Shown: positions 28,219-37,222 of the stretch, piece by piece
Layout: each line of letters starts with the position of its first letter
How positions within the stretch are numbered: position 1 is the first letter of the stretch
Assembly: GCF_011039075.1 (NCBI RefSeq)
Contig: NZ_JAAKEG010000008.1
Coordinates: 1 to 64,000 of the forward strand
DNA: 64,000 bases
Reading direction: 5' to 3'
Source of the DNA: Adlercreutzia sp. ZJ304
Lineage (GTDB): Bacteria > Actinomycetota > Coriobacteriia > Coriobacteriales > Eggerthellaceae
The notes under the pieces: generated by a model
The model's database searches: none
The model's input: only the letters and a program-made list of their open reading frames with translations
What the model was told of the DNA's origin: nothing
Program-made: the position numbers and the translations under genes

Positions 28219-29261
28219 TGTTTTCTTTTTTTGCTGCATATCCTACTTTTCTAGTATTTCTTGGCACTGTATTTGGCATGGTGTTAACAATACTTTTCAT
28301 GCCTGCGTTTATACGCTTTCTAAGGCGAGGTCACATTGGACAACAAGTTCGCGATGATGGACCACAGACTCATTTAGTTAAACAGGGAACGCCTACTATG
28401 GGCGGCGTAATAATGCTTATAGCTGTAGCGCTAACTATTTTATTGGTGGGCTTGCCCGATTTGGAAACGTATCTTTTATTGGGCGCAGTAGTGCTTACTG
28501 GTGTTTTAGGTTTAATAGACGACGTGTCGAAGGTGGCGCACGCCCGCTCACTTGGGCTTACTCCCGCTGCAAAACTTGTCGGTCAATTCGTCATAGCTGC
28601 AATATTTGTGCTTTGCGCTGTGAATCTTTTGGGCATACCGCCTACTGTGGAAATTCCGTTTATATACACTTTCGATCTGGGAATTTTGACCACCACTATC
28701 CCTATGGGCGATGGGCAGCTGCAAATACCTTGGCTCTACCTTGTATTCTGCCTTATCCTGCTTGTTGGTATGTGCAATGCCGTAAATTTGACAGATGGAC
28801 TAGACGGTTTAGCTGCTGGTACAGTTATGATAGTAATGCTGGTAATGGCTGCTATTGCTTACCGAGAAAACATGCTGGAACCTTCTATTTTTGCTGCGGC
28901 AGTAGCGGGCACATGTGTAGGATTTCTTTGGTTTAACAGCCACCCGGCAGATATTTTTATGGGCGATACGGGCTCGCTTGCGCTGGGTATGGCGCTAGGC
29001 TGTTTGGCGGTTGTAACAAAGACCGAATTCGTTGTAATAATAATTGGTGGCTTGTTTGTGTGCGAGGCGCTATCGGTCATAATTCAGGTATGGCATTTTC
29101 GTCGTACAGGAAGGCGTGCATTCCTTATGGCTCCGCTTCATCACCATTTTGAGAAAAAAGGATGGAGTGAAACGAAGGTGGTTGTTCGCTTCTGGATTAT
29201 ATCGGGCACGTTCGCTATATGCGGATTTGTGCTTTACTTCGCGGAATCGTTGGTGGCATAA
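28218..29261 (+). CDS. mraY: phospho-MurNAc-pentapeptide transferase (lipid I synthase)
   Basis: The protein has 347 aa with about ten hydrophobic helices. Signature motifs are TPTMGGVIML, GLIDDVSKV, NAVNLTDGLDGLAAG, FMGDTGSLALG and APLHHHFEKKGWSETKVV. It moves phospho-MurNAc-pentapeptide onto undecaprenyl phosphate at the inner face of the membrane. Coupled by TAATG junctions to murF and murD. Confidence 0.96.
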   Translation: MFSFFAAYPTFLVFLGTVFGMVLTILFMPAFIRFLRRGHIGQQVRDDGPQTHLVKQGTPTMGGVIMLIAVALTILLVGLPDLETYLLLGAVVLTGVLGLIDDVSKVAHARSLGLTPAAKLVGQFVIAAIFVLCAVNLLGIPPTVEIPFIYTFDLGILTTTIPMGDGQLQIPWLYLVFCLILLVGMCNAVNLTDGLDGLAAGTVMIVMLVMAAIAYRENMLEPSIFAAAVAGTCVGFLWFNSHPADIFMGDTGSLALGMALGCLAVVTKTEFVVIIIGGLFVCEALSVIIQVWHFRRTGRRAFLMAPLHHHFEKKGWSETKVVVRFWIISGTFAICGFVLYFAESLVA

Positions 29262-30931
29262 TGGCGGGCTTATTGCTAGAACACCGCAAGATGGCTTATG
29301 CAGATCTAGGGCATGTGGCTATACTTGGGTTGGGTGTTACCGGAAAAGCATGCTTAAATTACTTGAAGCCTTTGGTAGGCAGTCGCGTTCGCAAGCTAAC
29401 CGTTGTTGAAAACGACGAGCAGCCAATAGATGGCGAATTCGATTTGTGCATAGCAAGTCCCGGGATATCGCAGTTTAGCAACATGTACAATGCGGCAAAG
29501 GCGGCAAGTTCGGAAATTATAAGCGAGGTAGAATTCGCTTGGCGTGAAAGCGCCGCAAATTCAAAATGGGTAGCGATAACCGGCACAAATGGTAAAACTA
29601 CGACAACTGCACTTGTTGCGCATATAATGCGTGAATGCGGATACAATGTGCGCTGCGTTGGGAATATTGGGGATGCGTGCATAACTGCTGTTGGGGAGGC
29701 TTCGGACGAGCTGCGTTCAGAAGCTTCGCAGCCTTCACTCCGCTCATCCGAAGCCTCTCCAATGAATACCGAGACTGCTCAGGTAGCTGAAGAGCTGCGT
29801 TCAGAAGCTGCGCAGTCTTCACTCCGCTTATCCGAGGCTTCTTTAATGTCCGTTGGAGCAAAGGGGGGAGAAGTCTTCTGCTCAAACAGTCCTGACTTTG
29901 GCAAAAGCACCACTGGTGCTTTTGCGTCGTGCGGAACTGCGCTTAAGACCACCCCCCCCTTCGCTCCAACTACTTACTATGTTGCTGAGGTTTCGTCTTA
30001 TCAGTTGGCTTCTACTTTTGCGTTTGCGCCCGATGTGGCTGTGGTACTGAATATTACACCCGACCATTTGGCTTGGCACAGATCGCATGAGAACTACGCA
30101 GAGGCTAAGTGGAAAGTGCTGGCTAATTTAGCGAATGTGGCAGATGGCATTGCGGTGCTTAATGCAACCGATGACGAAGTGCGTGCAAAAATTCGACAAC
30201 TTAGGGCAGACAGCACGCGTGGGTTTGACTACATTCCGCTTGGTACTGCTAAGGGCATCAATTTCGATATGCGACAGGCGTGCGGGTCGCGCAACGCTGC
30301 TTTTGTTTTACCCGATGGCACGATGTGTGTGGCTTTGCGCGGTGAAGAGTATGCGCTTTGCAATATTGCCGATTTGCAGCTTTCCGGTGCCCATAATGTG
30401 GAAAATGCGCTAGCGGCAGCTTCGGCTGCTATTGCTGCTGGGGCTAATGCAGAATGTGTGGCGGGTGCGCTTACTTCTTTTGCGCCGCTTCCGCATCGAA
30501 TAGAGCCTGTCGGCACTGTTCGCGGCGTGCGGTTCTATAACGATTCGAAAGCTACTAATACCGATGCTACCTTAAAGGCTGTTGCGGCGTTTTTGCCCGA
30601 GAAGCCAATAATGCTACTTGGCGGGCGCGATAAAGGCACCGACCTTTCCGATTTGGTGGAATCTTGTGCTGCTCATGCTAAGGCTGTCATTAATTACGGG
30701 GAATCGGCTGAGAGATTTGCGGAGGCATTCGCGAACATAGACTCTATTGATGTGCACAGAGCAGTAGGCATGGCTGATGCGTTCAATATGGCGTTGGATA
30801 TAGCCGATGCGGGCGATATTGTTCTTCTTTCTCCGGCGTGTGCGTCATTTGATGAATTTACTTGTTTTGAAGAGCGCGGAGACTCTTTTAAGGATTTGGT
30901 AGAGCGCGCGCGAAGCGTTTGTGGAGAATAG
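29261..30931 (+). CDS. murD: UDP-MurNAc-L-Ala:D-Glu ligase with in-frame insertion
   Basis: The protein has 556 aa from the ATG that overlaps the mraY stop (TAATG). Family motifs are intact: VAILGLGVTGKA, ASPGIS, AITGTNGKTTTTALVAHI, VGNIGDA, VAEVSSYQLAS, NITPDHLAWH, FYNDSKATNTDAT and LLGGRDKGTDL. Usual MurD length is about 450-480. The excess of about 90 residues lies at about 145-236, between GNIGDA and AEVSSYQL, where most MurDs have about ten residues. It is encoded by a block of palindromes and 84-bp direct repeats. The frame is kept and the catalytic motifs on both sides are preserved, so the enzyme is probably functional and tolerates a surface loop. Confidence 0.92.
   Translation: MAGLLLEHRKMAYADLGHVAILGLGVTGKACLNYLKPLVGSRVRKLTVVENDEQPIDGEFDLCIASPGISQFSNMYNAAKAASSEIISEVEFAWRESAANSKWVAITGTNGKTTTTALVAHIMRECGYNVRCVGNIGDACITAVGEASDELRSEASQPSLRSSEASPMNTETAQVAEELRSEAAQSSLRLSEASLMSVGAKGGEVFCSNSPDFGKSTTGAFASCGTALKTTPPFAPTTYYVAEVSSYQLASTFAFAPDVAVVLNITPDHLAWHRSHENYAEAKWKVLANLANVADGIAVLNATDDEVRAKIRQLRADSTRGFDYIPLGTAKGINFDMRQACGSRNAAFVLPDGTMCVALRGEEYALCNIADLQLSGAHNVENALAAASAAIAAGANAECVAGALTSFAPLPHRIEPVGTVRGVRFYNDSKATNTDATLKAVAAFLPEKPIMLLGGRDKGTDLSDLVESCAAHAKAVINYGESAERFAEAFANIDSIDVHRAVGMADAFNMALDIADAGDIVLLSPACASFDEFTCFEERGDSFKDLVERARSVCGE
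29691..29970 (+). mobile_element. palindromic, in-frame insertion inside murD
   Basis: Three structured parts can be read. First, arms of 21 bp at 29691-29711 and 29742-29762 are inverted copies with two G-U-type mismatches, forming a 72-bp hairpin. Second, a direct copy of its inner part starts 84 bp (28 codons) later; GAGCTGCGTTCAGAAGCT recurs at 29708 and 29792. Third, a 119-bp imperfect inverted repeat spans 29852-29970, with ends GTTGGAGC / GCTCCAAC, a G6/C8 run on each side, and a perfect 12-bp stem around 29913 (GCAAAAGCACCA / TGGTGCTTTTGC). The whole block encodes a low-complexity Ser/Glu/Ala-rich loop. It behaves like the intragenic palindromic elements known in Rickettsia, but I recognise no named family. 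Confidence 0.7.
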
Positions 30932-30935
30932 GCGC

Positions 30936-32183
30936 ATGGCGCGCGATAAAAATCGCAGTTCACACGCTCATGGCATGAGTACGGCACGCACTTTGCTTAT
31001 TGTGGCAGTGCTTTGTCTTGTGGCTATTGGGCTACTCATGGTTTACTCTACGACTTCCGTTGTACTGGCGGGCGCTGGGAAGTCGCCATTTTCTGATGTG
31101 GGCAATCAGGCGGCATTTGCTGTTATTGGAATAGTGGCTGCAATTGTTATATGGCGCGTTATTCCTTATGGTGCATGGGCGGGGTCTTTTACATGGATAG
31201 TGTGGGGTGTTGGCATAGTGCTGCTGTTCCTTACATGGATTGCCGGAACAGAGGTTAACGGTGCTAAGCGCTGGCTCTACATTGGACCTTTAGGTATGCA
31301 GCCTTCCGAGCTTATAAAAATAGCGTTGCTGCTAATGGCAATTCGTATTATGAACGATATGCGCCAAGGCAATATAGAGGTGCGCGCAGCTATTGTGCAG
31401 GCTCTGCTGCTTATATTGCTGCCGGTAGTTTTTCTGTATCTTACTCAGTCTGACCTAGGTACCACCCTTATTTGTGTTGTAGGTATTTTCGCCGTTATGT
31501 GGATTGGCGGCATATCGGGCAAATGGCTTTTAGGCATTGGCGCGTTGCTGTTTATAGCGGCAGCTTACGCCATTTTTGGCACGGGCTTTCGCAGTGGGCG
31601 TTTGGTGTATCTTGACCCTTGGGGTGACGGGCAGAATGGATACGGTACCGGATACAACATTATCAGGTCGTATTACGCGCTTTCCGAAGGCGGTTTGTTT
31701 GGTGTAGGTATTGGCAATTCGCACGAAAAGTTCGACTATTTGTTTGCGTCGGAAAGCGACTTTATTTTTGCGGTTATTGGTGAAGAGACAGGGCTTGTAG
31801 GTGCGCTAGTTGTTGTAACGCTGTTTTTACTGGTACTGTATGCGGGTTTGAAAATATCCGAGGGTGCACCTGACGAATTGGGCGCTATGATTGCAGGTGG
31901 GTTTGCAATTATGCTGGTATTTCAGGCGTTTTTGAATATCGGCTGCACCATTGGTGTTTTCCCGACTACGGGAAAACCGTTGCCGTTCATATCGTCGGGT
32001 GGTACATCTATTGTTGCGTCGCTTCTGATGGTGGGGCTGATTCTATCGGTAGAGCGTGCATCGGAAATGCCAGATTCACATGAGCGGGTGCGTCAAGAAT
32101 TTAGGGTGCATCGCGGAGGTGCCGGTGGCGGCGCACAATGGCAAGACAGAGGCGGAAGGAGCGATCAGTGGCGAAGAAGATAG
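30936..32183 (+). CDS. ftsW: septal peptidoglycan glycosyltransferase (SEDS family)
   Basis: The protein has 415 aa from the ATG at 30936, with GGAG about 10 bp upstream. About ten hydrophobic helices are visible. SEDS motifs are present: NGAKRWLYIGPLGMQPSELIKIA, QSDLGTTLI and FPTTGKPLPFISSGGTS. FtsW polymerises lipid II at the septum with the class B PBP. The C-terminus is a charged Arg/Gly-rich tail (GGAGGGAQWQDRGGR) overlapping the start region of murG. Confidence 0.95.
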   Translation: MARDKNRSSHAHGMSTARTLLIVAVLCLVAIGLLMVYSTTSVVLAGAGKSPFSDVGNQAAFAVIGIVAAIVIWRVIPYGAWAGSFTWIVWGVGIVLLFLTWIAGTEVNGAKRWLYIGPLGMQPSELIKIALLLMAIRIMNDMRQGNIEVRAAIVQALLLILLPVVFLYLTQSDLGTTLICVVGIFAVMWIGGISGKWLLGIGALLFIAAAYAIFGTGFRSGRLVYLDPWGDGQNGYGTGYNIIRSYYALSEGGLFGVGIGNSHEKFDYLFASESDFIFAVIGEETGLVGALVVVTLFLLVLYAGLKISEGAPDELGAMIAGGFAIMLVFQAFLNIGCTIGVFPTTGKPLPFISSGGTSIVASLLMVGLILSVERASEMPDSHERVRQEFRVHRGGAGGGAQWQDRGGRSDQWRRR

Positions 32184-33268
32184 TGCTTTCAGGTGGTGGC
32201 ACAGCCGGTCACATTAATCCTGCTCTGGCGCTTGCTGAAGTCTTAGAAGAGCGCGGATTAGAAGTGTATTTTGCCGGTACTCCAAATGGATTGGAATCTC
32301 GTTTAGCTGTAGCGGCGGGTTTGCCGTATAAAGCTTTTGATGCTAGTGGCTTTCGCCGTTCGCATCCAGCATCAATTGTTACAGGGGTGCGCCGCATTGC
32401 GAAAAGTACAAAGCAAGCTAAGGCATGGTTTTCACAATTGAAACCCAATGCTGTGGTAGGTTTTGGGGGCTATGCCTGCATTCCGGTGTCTAGGGCGGCA
32501 GAGCAGATGAGCGTTCCTGTTGTTTTGCACGAACAGAATTCTGTTATGGGTATGGCTAATAAGTATCTTTCAAAGCGTGCTGCTGCGGTTTGTTTAACAT
32601 ACGAAGACACCATTGGCAATAATGCCGATCCTTCGCGCACATATATCACGGGGAATCCCGTGCGCGCTAGCGTGCTTAGCGCAACTCGCGAAGAGGGGCG
32701 TGCAATGTATGGCATTGCCGACGATGCGCTTGTGCTGCTTGTGTTTGGTGGTAGCTTAGGGGCTAGGCATATTAATCATGCCATTGTGGCTATGAAAGAT
32801 GAACTTCTTCAACGCAGCAATCTTCACATTGTGCACATTACGGGGCAAAAAGAACTAGAACAGGTGCAAGCCGATCTGTCGCTTAGCGAAGGCGAAGCGA
32901 AGCGCTGGCATGTGATGGGCTATCAGGACAAGATGGCGCAAACGCTTGCTGCTGCCGATTGTGTGGTTAGTAGAGCTGGCGCTACGTCGTTGGCGGAAAT
33001 TTCTGCGCGTTGCATTCCGGCGATTTTGGTGCCTTTTCCCTATGCCGCAGAAGATCATCAGACGAAAAATGCTGCAGGATATGTAGCTGCTGGTGCAGCT
33101 GAATTAGTGCCAGACGATAAATTGGATACGCCTGAATTTGCCGATACGGTGCTTGAATTGGTGGACAATGCTGGCAAGCGGCAGTGTATGCAGCAGGCGG
33201 CGGCTGCGCTTGAAACAGCCGATGCGTCACATAAACTGGCTGATATTGTGATAGATGTGGCAAACTAA
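32168..33268 (+). CDS. murG: lipid II synthase (UDP-GlcNAc transferase)
   Basis: The protein has 366 aa from a GTG at 32168, with GGAAGGAG upstream, overlapping ftsW by 16 bp. It shows VLSGGGTAGHINPALALAEVL (N-terminal G loop), GFGGYACIPV, LHEQNSVMGMANK and the donor-binding segment LVVSRAGATSLAEI-like (CVVSRAGATSLAEISA). It adds GlcNAc to lipid I on the cytoplasmic face. Length is standard. Confidence 0.95.
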   Translation: MAKKIVLSGGGTAGHINPALALAEVLEERGLEVYFAGTPNGLESRLAVAAGLPYKAFDASGFRRSHPASIVTGVRRIAKSTKQAKAWFSQLKPNAVVGFGGYACIPVSRAAEQMSVPVVLHEQNSVMGMANKYLSKRAAAVCLTYEDTIGNNADPSRTYITGNPVRASVLSATREEGRAMYGIADDALVLLVFGGSLGARHINHAIVAMKDELLQRSNLHIVHITGQKELEQVQADLSLSEGEAKRWHVMGYQDKMAQTLAAADCVVSRAGATSLAEISARCIPAILVPFPYAAEDHQTKNAAGYVAAGAAELVPDDKLDTPEFADTVLELVDNAGKRQCMQQAAAALETADASHKLADIVIDVAN

Positions 33269-33350
33269 ATTGTGTGGCTGCAAACATAAGCGCATCACGG
33301 TAAAATAAAGGTTCGCAAATGTAGAGCAAACGCAAAAAGGAAGTATTAAA

Positions 33351-34748
33351 ATGCCGCACACTATCTCTGACACCCTGCATTTTATCGGTATAGGCGGAGT
33401 TGGCATGAGCGGCATAGCTAGTGTAGCTGTGGCTCAGGGCTTTAAAGTTAGCGGGTCCGATATGAAAGCCAGCCGCTATACTAAGCGTTTGCAAGACGAA
33501 GGCGTGCAGGTTTTTATTGGGCACGATGCCAAGAACTTACCCGAGACGGATGCAACAGTTGTAGTTTCTACGGCTATTTTGCCGAATAACCCAGAATTGC
33601 AAGAGGCAAAGCGCCGTAACATGCATATTGTTCACAGAGCGCAGATGCTTGCTGCACTTGGGCGTGGATTGGAAACGCTTGCGGTGGCTGGTACCCACGG
33701 GAAAACAACCACATCTTCTATGTTGGCTAGCGTGCTAGATTCTATGGGGAAAGACCCTACGTTTCTTATTGGTGGTACGGTTCGCCAATATGGCACGAAT
33801 GCCCATAGTGGGCGCGGGGAATTTTACGTGGTAGAGGCTGATGAGTCTGATAAGTCGTTTACGTGGCTTGACCCGATGGCGGCTATAGTTACTAATATAG
33901 AGCCCGATCATTTAGACCACTATGCAAATGTGGGCGAAATCTATTACCAGTTCAGCCAGTTTATGAACACTGTGCCCGACGGTGCGCCCATAGTTGTATG
34001 TGGTGAAGATGCTAAGTTGGTAGATACGGCGCACAAAAGTGCAGGTAAGGTTATAACTTACGGTTTTGGCGATGCGTGCGATGCGCGAATACTTGAATGT
34101 ATGCCAGAAGGAGTTGGCATGGAGTTTAAGCTGCAGCTGCCAAGTGGCGCGATTGTGCAAAGCCGCATTAAGCAAAACCCCGGAAAGCATAATGTGCTAA
34201 ACGGTGCGGCTGTGCTTACATTGCTAGATGCTTTGGGAATGGATGTTGCTGCAGCAGCGCTCGCTTTGGCTGATTTTGCAGGTGTGCGCCGTCGGTTCGA
34301 TTTGGTTGGCAAGACTGGTGACGTTACCGTGGTGGACGATTACGCGCATCATCCCACTGAAATAGCCGCTACGGTGCGTGCGGCTAAAGAGTTGGGATTT
34401 GCGCGCGTTCATGTGCTATTTCAGCCACATAGGTATTCGCGTGCTCCGTTGTTTACCGAAGTGCTGAAAGATGAATTTGGCGAAGCGTTCGACGATGCCG
34501 ATACGGTTACATTTATGGATGTGTTTTCAGCGGGCGAGGCACCGGTGCCCGGAATTACAGGTAAAACGTTTTTGAATGTTGTGCTTCAACATGAAGGTCA
34601 TCCGCAGGCTAATTATATTCATAGGCGTATAGATGCAGCTTCTGCTATGGCTAAACTTGCGAACCCGGGCGATTTGATAATAACGATGGGTGCTGGCGAT
34701 GTTACGGAAATTGGTCCATTAATTCTGGCGGAATTGGCGAAGGAGTAG
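33351..34748 (+). CDS. murC: UDP-MurNAc:L-alanine ligase
   Basis: The protein has 465 aa. Motifs are HFIGIGGVGMSGIA, AGTHGKTTTSSMLA, EADESDKSF, NIEPDHLDHY and DDYAHHPTEIAAT, all MurC signatures. It adds the first amino acid of the stem peptide. Ribosome site AAAAGGAAG. An 82-bp gap after murG leaves room for an internal promoter, but none is clear. Confidence 0.95.
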   Translation: MPHTISDTLHFIGIGGVGMSGIASVAVAQGFKVSGSDMKASRYTKRLQDEGVQVFIGHDAKNLPETDATVVVSTAILPNNPELQEAKRRNMHIVHRAQMLAALGRGLETLAVAGTHGKTTTSSMLASVLDSMGKDPTFLIGGTVRQYGTNAHSGRGEFYVVEADESDKSFTWLDPMAAIVTNIEPDHLDHYANVGEIYYQFSQFMNTVPDGAPIVVCGEDAKLVDTAHKSAGKVITYGFGDACDARILECMPEGVGMEFKLQLPSGAIVQSRIKQNPGKHNVLNGAAVLTLLDALGMDVAAAALALADFAGVRRRFDLVGKTGDVTVVDDYAHHPTEIAATVRAAKELGFARVHVLFQPHRYSRAPLFTEVLKDEFGEAFDDADTVTFMDVFSAGEAPVPGITGKTFLNVVLQHEGHPQANYIHRRIDAASAMAKLANPGDLIITMGAGDVTEIGPLILAELAKE

Positions 34749-34751
34749 CTT

Positions 34752-35675
34752 TTGGCAGCACATGCGACTCCGCTCGAGGCGCTGCTAATGAACCCCGCTT
34801 TCGACGGCGAGGTTATGCTGGCTGAACCTATGAGCGCACATACTACGTATCGTATAGGCGGACCAGCCCGTTGGTTTGTGCGTGCCGATTCGCTTTCGGC
34901 GCTGACCGGCTTGCTAGATGCTTGCGCGAACCAGCGCATGTCGTGGGCAATGGTTGGGCGCGGGTCTAACTTGCTTGTGGCTGATAGTGGTTTTGATGGT
35001 GTTGTGGTTACTCTCGGACGCGATTTTCGAGCTTTTCGTGTACAGGAAGATGGACTTAGCATATCGGCGGGCGCGGGTGTTTTGTTGTCTGCTGTTGTGC
35101 AAGAGGCGTTTAAAAGATCGCTTGCCGGGTTGGAGTTCGCTGTTGGAACGCCCGGGAATTTAGGCGGCGCACTTCGCATGAATGCAGGTTCGGCTGATGA
35201 ATATATTGGCAGTCGGGTTGTTAGTGTTACGGTATATACGCCGGGTGTAGGTATGCGCAAGCTGCAGGCAAGCGATGTGAAATGGGGCTATCGCGCCACG
35301 TCTTTTGCCTTAGATGATGTAATCTTAGAGTGCGAACTTGCGCTAGAAGGTGCTGATCCGTTTTTCATTCGTGGGAAAATGGAGGCGAACTTGAAGCGGC
35401 GCAAAGCATCGCAGCCGCTAGATCTTCCTAGTTGTGGCAGTGTATTTCGGAATCCGCCGGGAGAATCGGCGGCAAAGTTGATAGATAAGGCAGGTTTGAA
35501 AGGTACAAAGTGCGGCGGCGCACAAGTAAGTAACAAGCATGCTAACTTCATAGTGAATACAGGCGGCGCTAGCGCTGCCGATGTTCGCCAATTGATAGAT
35601 ACTGTAAAGGCACGGGTGTTCGAGTCGTATGGCATACAGCTCACGACAGAAGTCCGGTTCCTCGGGTTCCGCTAG
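34752..35675 (+). CDS. murB: UDP-N-acetylenolpyruvoylglucosamine reductase
   Basis: The protein has 307 aa. The TTG start is 3 bp after murC, with GAAGGAG as ribosome site. FAD-binding motifs are GRGSNLLVADSGFDGVVV and GTPGNLGGALRMNAGS. The C-terminal block (CGSVFRNP, AAKLIDKAGLKG, VSNKHANFIVN) is typical of MurB. It uses NADPH to make UDP-MurNAc. The 3' end overlaps the ftsQ frame by 47 bp. Confidence 0.95.
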   Translation: MAAHATPLEALLMNPAFDGEVMLAEPMSAHTTYRIGGPARWFVRADSLSALTGLLDACANQRMSWAMVGRGSNLLVADSGFDGVVVTLGRDFRAFRVQEDGLSISAGAGVLLSAVVQEAFKRSLAGLEFAVGTPGNLGGALRMNAGSADEYIGSRVVSVTVYTPGVGMRKLQASDVKWGYRATSFALDDVILECELALEGADPFFIRGKMEANLKRRKASQPLDLPSCGSVFRNPPGESAAKLIDKAGLKGTKCGGAQVSNKHANFIVNTGGASAADVRQLIDTVKARVFESYGIQLTTEVRFLGFR

Positions 35676-36819
35676 GCAGCGGCGCGCGAGTAGCGCTCGC
35701 AATAATGCAACGCGCCGCGTGGATAGCCGCAGCATGTCGGCTAGCACCTCGGCGCGCGCAAGCAGAAGAGTTCCCGATATTCGCAGCATGCGCACAAGCG
35801 ATTTACGCACGGCGGATGGTGTTCGCGCAACGGGTGGTGCACGCGCAGCGGGTGGTGCGCGCATGACTGGCGGTGCACGCACGACGAGTGGTGCGCGTGC
35901 TAACAGAAACGCCGCAGCCGAAAGTAGGCTTGGGAATTATAGCGTGCAAGGTGGGCGCACTGTATCTGAGATTAATAGGATGGCGCGAAATCAGGAAAGG
36001 CGCCAGCGCCGAGCAGAATCTATGCAACGCGCAGCACGGGCAACGCGGCGTCCGCTGATAATTATTGGGGTTATTGTTGCGCTAATTATTGCATTTATGC
36101 TGGCTGTTTTTATTGCTTCGCGTACCGATTTATTCCTAGTTGAGGAAGTTAAGTTCGAAGGCGTAGAGCATCTAACCTCCACCGAGGCTAATGCGCTTGT
36201 TAATGTCCCGGAAGGCACAACTCTACTAAATGTGGATATAGACAGCATAAAAGCTAGCCTCATGCGCGATTCATGGGTGGAAAGCGTAGAGGTTAAACGC
36301 GAATTCCCCTCTACGCTGACAATTGTGGTTAACGAGCGTGATATTGCTGCAATAGTGGAAATTCCTATGGGGCAGGCGCAGACCATTCAAAATTGGGCAA
36401 TTAGCCCTGAAGGCATATGGATCATGGCAATTCCGAATCAAGATTCTGAAATAGGTCAGCAGATAAGTCCGAAAATTTATGAAGATGCAGATTCAGCCAT
36501 ACATATAACCGGCGTGCAGGTTGGCGTTATACCGGAGATGGGTAAAGAATGCACCGATCCCAATGTAAACAATGCGCTTGAAATAATTACTGGGCTTACG
36601 ACCGATCTTGCTAATCAGGTGAAGTCGGTTAGCGCGTCGGACGTGGAATCTACAACGCTTACTCTGAAAAGCAACGTGGAAATAGCTTTTGGCACCGCCG
36701 ACAACATTCGCGACAAAGAGCGCGTGTGTCTAGAGATTATGGAAAAGAATCCGAAGGTTGTTTATATAAATGTGCGTGTAGCAGATCGTCCAACTTGGCG
36801 CTCTCCCGATGGGAATTAA
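35629..36819 (+). CDS. ftsQ: FtsQ/DivIB-type cell division protein
   Basis: The protein has up to 396 aa. A basic, Arg/Ala/Gly/Ser-rich cytoplasmic N-terminus of about 140 residues includes four 6-residue repeats of the form R-x-x-G/S-G-A, encoded by 18-bp repeats. One transmembrane helix follows (LIIIGVIVALIIAFMLAVFI), then a POTRA domain (VEEVKFEGVEHLTSTEANAL, SWVESVEVKREFPSTLTIVVNER) and the FtsQ beta domain. The start is uncertain because the ATG at 35629 lies inside murB and has a poor ribosome site. Last dcw gene here; ftsZ does not follow. Confidence 0.9.
   Translation: MAYSSRQKSGSSGSARQRRASSARNNATRRVDSRSMSASTSARASRRVPDIRSMRTSDLRTADGVRATGGARAAGGARMTGGARTTSGARANRNAAAESRLGNYSVQGGRTVSEINRMARNQERRQRRAESMQRAARATRRPLIIIGVIVALIIAFMLAVFIASRTDLFLVEEVKFEGVEHLTSTEANALVNVPEGTTLLNVDIDSIKASLMRDSWVESVEVKREFPSTLTIVVNERDIAAIVEIPMGQAQTIQNWAISPEGIWIMAIPNQDSEIGQQISPKIYEDADSAIHITGVQVGVIPEMGKECTDPNVNNALEIITGLTTDLANQVKSVSASDVESTTLTLKSNVEIAFGTADNIRDKERVCLEIMEKNPKVVYINVRVADRPTWRSPDGN
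35824..35895 (+). repeat. four 18-bp tandem repeats in ftsQ
   Basis: The units begin at 35824, 35842, 35860 and 35878 and read RATGGA, RAAGGA, RMTGGA and RTTSGA. They lie in the cytoplasmic tail of FtsQ and could vary in number by slippage. Confidence 0.7.
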
Positions 36820-36859
36820 TGACAGCGAGGAAATTTGTATTGCTATTATGTCGAAAATA

Positions 36860-36886
36860 ATTAGCATAAAGCACTATAATGCTAAT
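36860..36886 (+). promoter_or_regulatory. promoter with overlapping palindromic operator for hipBA
   Basis: A perfect inverted repeat, ATTAGCAT (36860-36867) and ATGCTAAT (36879-36886), surrounds and overlaps a consensus -10 box TATAAT (36875-36880). A related half-site, TTAACATAAA, lies just downstream. It is 33-60 bp before the hipB start, the expected place for autorepression by HipB. No good -35 box is seen. Confidence 0.65.
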
Positions 36887-36919
36887 AATAATTAACATAA
36901 ATAACCGTAGGATGCAAAT

Positions 36920-37219
36920 TTGAAGCGTTTACTAAACACACGAACACGCCTTGCGGCACAACACGTAGGGGAAAATTTGCGCACATGGCGTAAGCTGCGT
37001 GGGCTAACTATTCAGCAGATGGCTGACAAAGTTGGTGTATCTAGGGCTACTATAGCGGCAGTAGAAAAGGGTGATCCGACGGTTTCATTTCAGACGATTA
37101 TCGGAATATGCAATGTGATAAGCGTAACCGATCGGCTTATTGAGGCCCTAGACCCGTACGAGACGGATTTTGGTCGCGCCCGTGCCGATCAAGAACTTCC
37201 AAAACGCATAAGGGGATAA
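36920..37219 (+). CDS. hipB: HipB-like antitoxin, XRE-family HTH
   Basis: The protein has 99 aa from a TTG start with TAGGA upstream. The helix-turn-helix is plain (LTIQQMADKVGVSRATIAAVEKGDPTVSFQTI), and the basic tail is short. Gene order, a 3-bp gap to hipA and the palindrome upstream fit an antitoxin-repressor that neutralises HipA and shuts off the operon. The call as HipB rests largely on the adjacent HipA. Confidence 0.85.
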   Translation: MKRLLNTRTRLAAQHVGENLRTWRKLRGLTIQQMADKVGVSRATIAAVEKGDPTVSFQTIIGICNVISVTDRLIEALDPYETDFGRARADQELPKRIRG

Positions 37220-37222
37220 CAT

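Noticed and set aside
29261-30931. murD as a pseudogene disrupted by insertion
   Set aside because: The insertion is a multiple of three in effect, there is no internal stop, and all catalytic motifs on both sides are intact.
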